Below are positions 61,101-64,000 of a DNA stretch of 64,000 bases, piece after piece. The notes under the pieces were generated by a model. It worked only from the letters and a program-made list of their open reading frames with translations. It was not told the DNA's origin and did not search any database. Each line of letters opens with the position of its first letter. Position 1 is the first letter of the stretch. The position numbers and the translations under genes were made by a program. This DNA is from Lampris incognitus (Eukaryota; Chordata; Actinopteri; Lampriformes; Lampridae): positions 9,792,109-9,856,108 of the forward strand of contig NC_079211.1 in assembly GCF_029633865.1 (NCBI RefSeq). The letters run 5' to 3'.

Positions 61101-63198
61101 ATATTACAGTGCAGTGAAATTTGGACTTTTCAGTCAGTGCTGGTGTTCTGGTGTCAGCCTTTATGCAAATTTTAGCCCCAATGGTCTTGAATCGGACTCG
61201 CCACCTTAAAAGTCTCGGACTTGACTTGGACTCAATCCGCTAAAGACTTGGTCTGGCCTTGGTTTCACCTTGGGTGGTCTTGACAACAAGGCTAATTAAA
61301 AGGTTTCTGGGCAAGACACTAAAGCACTATATGAACACTATTAAAAGACAGCATGGGTAAAAGCGCCACCTATAAGCCTTGAGTGCAAATGCAGGACGAC
61401 AGTGTCTCAACAGCTAAAGGAAATGTATTGTCATATCAGATCTAGATATCACTTACTGTTTTGTATACATTTCTCAACAACCTATGGCCTCACAGACATT
61501 TTATTTATTTACCCCCTCCACCCCCGTTTTTCTCCCCAATCGTACCTGTCCAATTACCCCACTCTTCCGAGCCTTCCCGGTCGTTGTCCACCCCCTCTGC
61601 CGATCCGGGGAGGGCTGCAGACTACCACATGCCTCCTCCGACACATGTGGAGTCGTCTGCCGCTTCTTTTCACCTGACAGTGAGGAGTTTCAAAAAGGGG
61701 TGGTAGCGCGTGGGTGGATCATGCTATTCCCCCCAGTCCCCCCTGAACAGGCACCCCGACCGACCAGAGGAGGCGCTAGTGCAGCCACCAGGACACATAC
61801 CCACATCCGGCTTCCCACCCACAGACACGGCCAATTGTGTCTGTAGGGACGCCCGACCAAGCCGGAGGTAACACAGGGATTCCAACCGGAGATCCCTGTG
61901 GTGGCAGGCAACGGAATAGACTGCCACGCTACCCGGATGCCCCGTTTGTTTACTTATTAACCAGACCCCTGGGAAAACGTGGGCTCACCTGTCTAGCGTC
62001 CCCCGGTCAAAGGACTCAGCGAAGAAATGTTCCCCAACTGGCTCCGGTGCTTTGTAGATCACCTGGACAGATGGACAGGAAGAGAGAGTTGACGCCGTAC
62101 CTGGGTTTACGATGGTCCTACAGAAATCAACTTGGGAATTAAAATGTCCCGTTTATGAAGATAAACAAATTCTATCTTATCCTTCAGACAAGGAATTAAA
62201 TTGGTCAGAGACATGTTCCAACTGTGCAGCAACTTCCCATAATGCACTAGTCTATCCGTGTGCAGGTCAGTGGATCAGTTTCCACTCTCAGCCCAGTCTC
62301 CTGATAGCAACCGCTTAATCACCGTCTGACCTGCCGTCACTAAACACACGTGCAATGGGGTTCACTTTAACGCTGTTTATTTACATTGCAAGTGCGCAAT
62401 TCTGTGTTTGAACTAGCGATGAACTATTGATTAGTTGATTATTTGATTAACGGAAAAATCAAATGATAATTTTGGTAATTGATTGATCATTTTAGTCATA
62501 TGTGAAGCAAAAATACCACACATCTGCTGGTTACATCTTCACAAGTGCTATAGTGAAGGCAAGACTCTGCTCGTCTTCCTCTGATTCATATTACTATAAA
62601 ACTGATACTGAAGGACTTTTCTGGCTGCAATTCAGACTACGTAAACAGTTTTAAGACATTACTTTGGGCTTTGTGAACTTGTGAAGGGTATTTGTCATCA
62701 TTTTAGACATTTTAAAGACAAAATGATGACTCGATTTATTGACGAAATAATCGATATATTAATTCAAAAGAAAAATAATCATTAGTCTCAACCCTGGTTT
62801 TAACTAAGTTGGATGAGGTTGTAAAAGAATTTCACAACACAATATTCCTGTGCAGGTTAATGTCTATCAGACTGGGTCATTGTATCTGTGCATCACTAGG
62901 GGATGGGCCACGCCTAAAAGAGTGGACCAGTGGTATCCGACATACTTACTTTGGGGGTGGGGGGTGCTTCGGGAGCAGTTGAAACCTCCTCCCACTCTCT
63001 CTCCCTTTCAAGGTCCTCCTCTTCAGCGTCACCTGCTCCTGTCAGGCCCAGGTCCAGGTCATCCTCCACGTCCATGTCATCGTCCAGGATGTCTTCTACT
63101 AGGTCCTCAGCCTGGGCTTGAGCCACAGCAGGTATTCTGAGACAGAAGAGGCTCACAGCGAGCAGAGCAGCAACACACAGCCCCACCTTCTGCTCCAT
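38493..63198 (-). CDS. CANX: Calnexin, ER lectin chaperone (14 coding exons)
   Basis: Type I ER membrane chaperone that binds monoglucosylated N-glycans on folding glycoproteins, working with ERp57 and calreticulin. The 14 exons have compatible phases throughout and encode 638 residues, against 592 in human; the extra length is in the acidic N-terminal segment and the acidic tail. Order: signal peptide about 1-29, acidic stretch, lectin domain (CGGAYVKLL and [12 protein letters not shown], with the two disulfide cysteines), P-domain about 300-430 with four [10 protein letters not shown]-type and four NPNYQGVWKP-type repeats, second lectin segment, transmembrane helix about 508-528 followed by CC, and a Glu-rich cytosolic tail ending [12 protein letters not shown]. 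The SP phosphosite and the juxtamembrane cysteines are kept. Several introns are long and transposon-filled. A 5' untranslated exon is expected upstream. Confidence 0.97.
39192..39283 (-). CDS. CANX: CANX coding exon 13
   Basis: 92 bp, acceptor TTTTAG|CTGCAG, donor GAAGAG|GTGAGG. Encodes [17 protein letters not shown] and further Glu-rich tail with likely casein kinase 2 sites. Confidence 0.9.
39496..39664 (-). CDS. CANX: CANX coding exon 12 (acidic tail)
   Basis: 169 bp, acceptor CAACAG|AAGAAG. Encodes [13 protein letters not shown], then a long Glu run from GAG/GAA repeats. I chose donor CCAG|GTCTGA; an upstream GT (AAGA|GTAGTC) would also keep frame and remove three residues. Confidence 0.88.
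40061..40478. mobile_element. MITE with CCTAAAACRACCATG ends
   Basis: 418 bp with inverted ends: CCTAAAACAACCATGGGCGG on the left and the reverse complement of CCTAAAACGACCATGAGCAG on the right. The ends loosely resemble piggyBac-type MITEs, but no TTAA duplication abuts them. Located in CANX intron 11. Confidence 0.65.
41193..41427. mobile_element. hAT-type MITE, family M1, second copy
   Basis: 235 bp with inverted ends (CAGTATTTCCCAACTC and the reverse complement of CAGTGTTTCCCAACCC). A perfect 8-bp target duplication, ACTTACAG, lies at 41185-41192 and 41428-41435. Same family as 11409-11649. Confidence 0.92.
42010..43150. other. C-rich segment of unknown origin
   Basis: About 1.1 kb, strikingly C-rich on the plus strand in CANX intron 11, with long frames on both strands that are composition artefacts. 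The right part (43010-43150) looks like a LINE-derived segment but is not identified. It abuts the Tc1-like element that starts at 43152. Confidence 0.35.
43308..43721. mobile_element. MITE nested in the Tc1-like element
   Basis: 414 bp with 20-bp inverted ends, ACACTTTCTATCAAGC at the left with one mismatch over the whole end, and internal repeats of CATCTATAACGCCCTATAAG in both orientations. Confidence 0.82.
44550..44918 (-). mobile_element. SINE family B, copy B5, full length
   Basis: Complete minus-strand copy inside the Tc1-like element. A perfect 10-bp target duplication, AGCCCATGTC, lies at 44540-44549 and 44919-44928. Confidence 0.92.
44938..46187 (-). mobile_element. Rex1/jockey-like LINE nested in the Tc1-like element
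   Basis: The minus strand encodes [45 protein letters not shown] and [17 protein letters not shown] in order. After a SINE interruption it continues with [20 protein letters not shown]. It is 5'-truncated and has frameshifts. Same family as 4609-4921. Confidence 0.8.
45352..45717 (-). mobile_element. SINE family A, copy A7, inserted in the LINE
   Basis: Minus-strand copy lacking the tRNA head. It splits the LINE at 44938-46187 within the MELPQL-coding region. The uninterrupted paralogue at 4609-4921 shows the empty site. Confidence 0.87.
46770..47786. other. CANX intron 11 remainder, no feature recognised
   Basis: No exon or recognised transposon. An open frame at 46827-47114 has no recognisable domain. 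ACTGCCATCTAGTGG at 47279-47293 resembles a repeat-borne CTCF-like motif. Confidence 0.4.
47787..47906 (-). CDS. CANX: CANX coding exon 11 (transmembrane)
   Basis: 120 bp, acceptor TTTTCAG|CCCGG, donor GGCAAG|GTCAGA. Encodes [15 protein letters not shown], the membrane helix [20 protein letters not shown] and CCTGK; the two cysteines match the palmitoylated pair of mammalian calnexin. Confidence 0.96.
48197..48467 (-). mobile_element. SINE family A, copy A8, internally deleted
   Basis: The tRNA head and first body part are present and the GC-rich 3' part is present, but about 140 bases between them are missing (the junction is near 48257). Confidence 0.85.
49670..49885 (-). CDS. CANX: CANX coding exon 10
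   Basis: 216 bp, acceptor TCTAG|GGTGTC, donor GCCGAG|GTGAGT. Encodes [17 protein letters not shown], then [18 protein letters not shown], the return part of the lectin domain. Confidence 0.96.
50004..51200. mobile_element. Palindromic Tc1 derivative with 535-bp inverted arms
   Basis: Arms are 50004-50538 and 50666-51200, separated by 127 bases. Outer ends are CACTACCGTTCAAAAG and its complement, flanked by TA on both sides, as for Tc1 insertions. The left arm plus spacer (50383-50667) encodes the N-terminal helix-turn-helix of a Tc1 transposase ([20 protein letters not shown]), cut short by a stop after SSLNSTC. By eye I count four transitions between the arms. It lies in CANX intron 9. Confidence 0.93.
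51625..51781 (-). CDS. CANX: CANX coding exon 9
   Basis: 157 bp, acceptor TGTCAG|GGATGA, donor CCAG|GTACCA. Encodes [16 protein letters not shown], the CESAPGC cysteine pair and the IDNPN repeats at the tip of the P-domain arm. Confidence 0.96.
52069..52174. repeat. (CA)n microsatellite abutting a CANX donor
   Basis: About 100 bases of CA on the plus strand, UG in the transcript. It starts within the donor site of CANX coding exon 8. Confidence 0.97.
52178..52291 (-). CDS. CANX: CANX coding exon 8
   Basis: 114 bp, in frame (38 residues), acceptor TGCTAG|GGATGA, donor GACTG|GTATGTGTG. Encodes P-domain repeats [16 protein letters not shown] and [14 protein letters not shown]. The donor runs straight into a long GT repeat. 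Confidence 0.96.
53504..53693 (-). CDS. CANX: CANX coding exon 7
   Basis: 190 bp, acceptor CCCTAG|TGGTGA, donor GACTG|GTGAGT. Encodes [20 protein letters not shown] and the first P-domain repeats ([19 protein letters not shown]). Confidence 0.96.
53820..54012 (-). CDS. CANX: CANX coding exon 6
   Basis: 193 bp, acceptor CTGCAG|GACCAC, donor CCTAG|GTAAAA. Encodes [20 protein letters not shown] and [14 protein letters not shown], almost identical to human. Confidence 0.96.
54465..54903 (-). mobile_element. SINE family A, copy A9, full length
   Basis: Minus-strand copy in CANX intron 5. The 16-bp target duplication is GATCAAATGTTTTCTT (54449-54464) and GATCAAAGGTTTTCTT (54904-54919), with one mismatch. 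Confidence 0.92.
54946..55274 (-). mobile_element. SINE family B, copy B6, full length
   Basis: Minus-strand copy with a perfect 12-bp target duplication, GATTATAATATT, at 54934-54945 and 55275-55286. It begins only 14 bases after the right duplication of copy A9. Confidence 0.92.
55475..55556 (-). CDS. CANX: CANX coding exon 5
   Basis: 82 bp, acceptor TCTAG|GTATGA, donor GACCTG|GTAAGA. Encodes [19 protein letters not shown], a glycan-binding strand with the first lectin-domain cysteine. Confidence 0.95.
55681..55822 (-). CDS. CANX: CANX coding exon 4
   Basis: 142 bp, acceptor CTGCAG|GTAAAT, donor GTCCA|GTAAGA. Encodes GKWAVEEMK through [20 protein letters not shown] to FDIKPLIVQ. Confidence 0.95.
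55918..58205 (-). mobile_element. Rex1 LINE, 5'-truncated
   Basis: The minus strand encodes a reverse transcriptase with [31 protein letters not shown], the [10 protein letters not shown] catalytic block (FADD-equivalent), [20 protein letters not shown] and the Rex1-like C-terminus [18 protein letters not shown]. The 3' UTR ends GGCCAATAAACATGATACTG. Two frames are needed and a 45-bp tandem duplication is present, so the copy is not intact. It is in CANX intron 3, sense to the gene. Confidence 0.9.
58538..58596 (-). CDS. CANX: CANX coding exon 3
   Basis: 59 bp, acceptor CTCCAG|CTGGG, donor GATG|GTAGGT. Encodes [19 protein letters not shown]. Confidence 0.94.
58930..59333 (-). mobile_element. 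Non-LTR retrotransposon C-terminal fragment
   Basis: Minus-strand translation gives [37 protein letters not shown] and [20 protein letters not shown], a widespread fish LINE ORF2 end. Stops and frameshifts are present. Clade not assigned. Confidence 0.75.
59607..59915 (-). mobile_element. SINE family A, copy A10, internally deleted
   Basis: Head and 3' part are present; about 130 bases of the middle are missing (junction near 59748). The target duplication is GGCACATTTCTT (59584-59595) and GGCATATTTCTT (59926-59937), with one mismatch. Confidence 0.87.
60510..61500. other. CANX intron 2, no feature recognised
   Basis: AT-rich intronic sequence with no exon or clear transposon. Confidence 0.5.
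61523..61943 (-). mobile_element. SINE family A, copy A11, full length
   Basis: Minus-strand copy with complete head (CATCCGGGTAGCGTGGCAGT) and body. It ends only 45 bases from CANX coding exon 2. Confidence 0.9.
61989..62062 (-). CDS. CANX: CANX coding exon 2
   Basis: 74 bp, acceptor TCCAG|GTGATC, donor GACAG|GTGAGC. Encodes [20 protein letters not shown], the start of the lectin domain. Confidence 0.94.
62412..62797. mobile_element. Probable palindromic MITE (AT-rich)
   Basis: GATTAGTTGATTATTTGATT on the left and ATAATCGATATATTAATTC, ATAATCATTAGTCTCAACCC on the right resemble the ends of a common fish element rich in ATTAATCGATTA. Boundaries are approximate. Confidence 0.5.
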
Positions 63199-63201
63199 AA
63201 T
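62950..63201 (-). CDS. CANX: CANX coding exon 1 (start codon at 63198)
   Basis: Residues 1-83. Acceptor CTCTGCAG|ATT lies three bases before ATG. Encodes signal peptide [19 protein letters not shown] and an acidic Asp/Glu-rich segment ending PPTPK. Donor is CCCAAA|GTAAGT. A long GT repeat lies immediately upstream of the acceptor. Confidence 0.93.
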
Positions 63202-63209
63202 CTGCAGAG

Positions 63210-63281
<72 letters not shown>
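63210..63281. repeat. (CA)n microsatellite abutting the CANX start-exon acceptor
   Basis: 36 CA units on the plus strand, UG in the transcript. Only about eight bases separate it from the acceptor AG of the start-codon exon. Confidence 0.97.
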
Positions 63282-63283
<2 letters not shown>

Positions 63284-63996
63284 GGTCATAACTTGAACAA
63301 CTGATGAGTGACTTGTGACTTTCAGTACGTCTTGTGAACTTAGTTGTGTTTCTGACCAAATCTGAATTTTAATCAGAGGAAGAACTGTGACATTATCTGA
63401 TTATCAGAGGAAGAGGATATGTGTGTGTGTGTGGTTTTTTTGTTTGTGTTTTTTTTTGGGGGGGGGGGGGTTTAGGGGTAAAGAGAGGGCCAGGCGCCGA
63501 GACAGAAAGAATATTGTGAACACATCTTTACTGAACTTTATCATGATGGGGATTATTAAATTGATCATTTTAGGGACACCAATATGTCCATCACTAATCA
63601 ATATCGGGGCTATATTCTTGTACAGCGGGTGTTGGCATGACATGGTTGAATAAATTCCAGGTGAATCAGTCCCCGCTCAACCATCTACTCTGTTTGACCA
63701 TCTGTTCGGTTCCACGGCACCTTTCTGACCGTTCACCACCAAACAGGACGCAGTTCATCCGTTAGACCAGATTGAGGGCTACTGACAACACATGGTGGTC
63801 TTGTTTGGCTCAGAAATGAGGAACAGACTATGATTGCTTCATATTTCTTGCCCTGCAACCCAGAACACAGCTGCTCATTTCAGACCAGCACACAGAAGCC
63901 GAGGCTGGGGGGCATCCCATAATCCACCACTGGCTAGCTAGCGGTACTACTTTACCGGCCAGCTTCGTTAAAATACTACCTTCAAATAATGGTTAC

Positions 63997-64000
63997 CTGC
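63997..64000 (-). other. Possible 3' edge of CANX 5' untranslated exon
   Basis: At the very edge the minus strand reads GCAG|GTAACC, a good donor. A GCTAGCTAGC motif lies nearby at 63933-63942. This is compatible with the expected non-coding first exon, but four bases cannot prove it. Confidence 0.2.

Overview
The window is vertebrate nuclear DNA, almost certainly from a teleost fish. It holds three multi-exon genes with GT-AG introns, all on the minus strand. It also carries a dense set of repeats typical of ray-finned fish: Rex1-like and L2-like LINEs, Tc1-like transposons, hAT-type MITEs, a Penelope-like element, two tRNA-derived SINE families and long CA/GT microsatellites. I cannot name the species.

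Genes, in transcription order from high to low coordinates. (1) CANX (calnexin): 14 coding exons between 63198 and 38493, 638 residues, the ER lectin chaperone. (2) MAML1 (mastermind-like 1): five coding exons between 32497 and 14266, 1080 residues, the Notch co-activator. (3) LTC4S (leukotriene C4 synthase): five coding exons between 8753 and 2680, 154 residues, an ER or nuclear membrane MAPEG enzyme. I assembled each by joining exons at splice sites. In all three the phases close to an open frame ending in one stop codon. The order CANX-MAML1-LTC4S on one strand matches human 5q35.3, so this is conserved synteny. The three act in unrelated processes: glycoprotein folding, Notch transcription and eicosanoid synthesis.

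Layout. 1-2440: end of an L2-like LINE, a 34-bp minisatellite and a SINE. 2680-8753: LTC4S, whose intron 2 is full of repeats. 8754-14265: a head-to-head Penelope-like pair carrying MITEs, then the probable MAML1 3' UTR. 14266-32497: MAML1. 32498-34200: GC-rich MAML1 promoter region with many GCTAGC/GTTAGC motifs. About 35500-38492: probable CANX 3' UTR. 38493-63201: CANX, with introns holding a nested transposon stack (43152-46769), a 1.2-kb palindromic Tc1 derivative (50004-51200), a Rex1 LINE (55918-58205) and several SINEs. The 5' untranslated exon of CANX probably lies at or beyond the right edge.

No new multi-gene system is visible. The most unusual items are the 535-bp-arm palindrome inside a calnexin intron, two different MITE families inserted at the same site of two inverted Penelope-like copies, and UG repeats directly against two calnexin splice sites. 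All coordinates and identities come from reading the sequence by eye; no database search was run.
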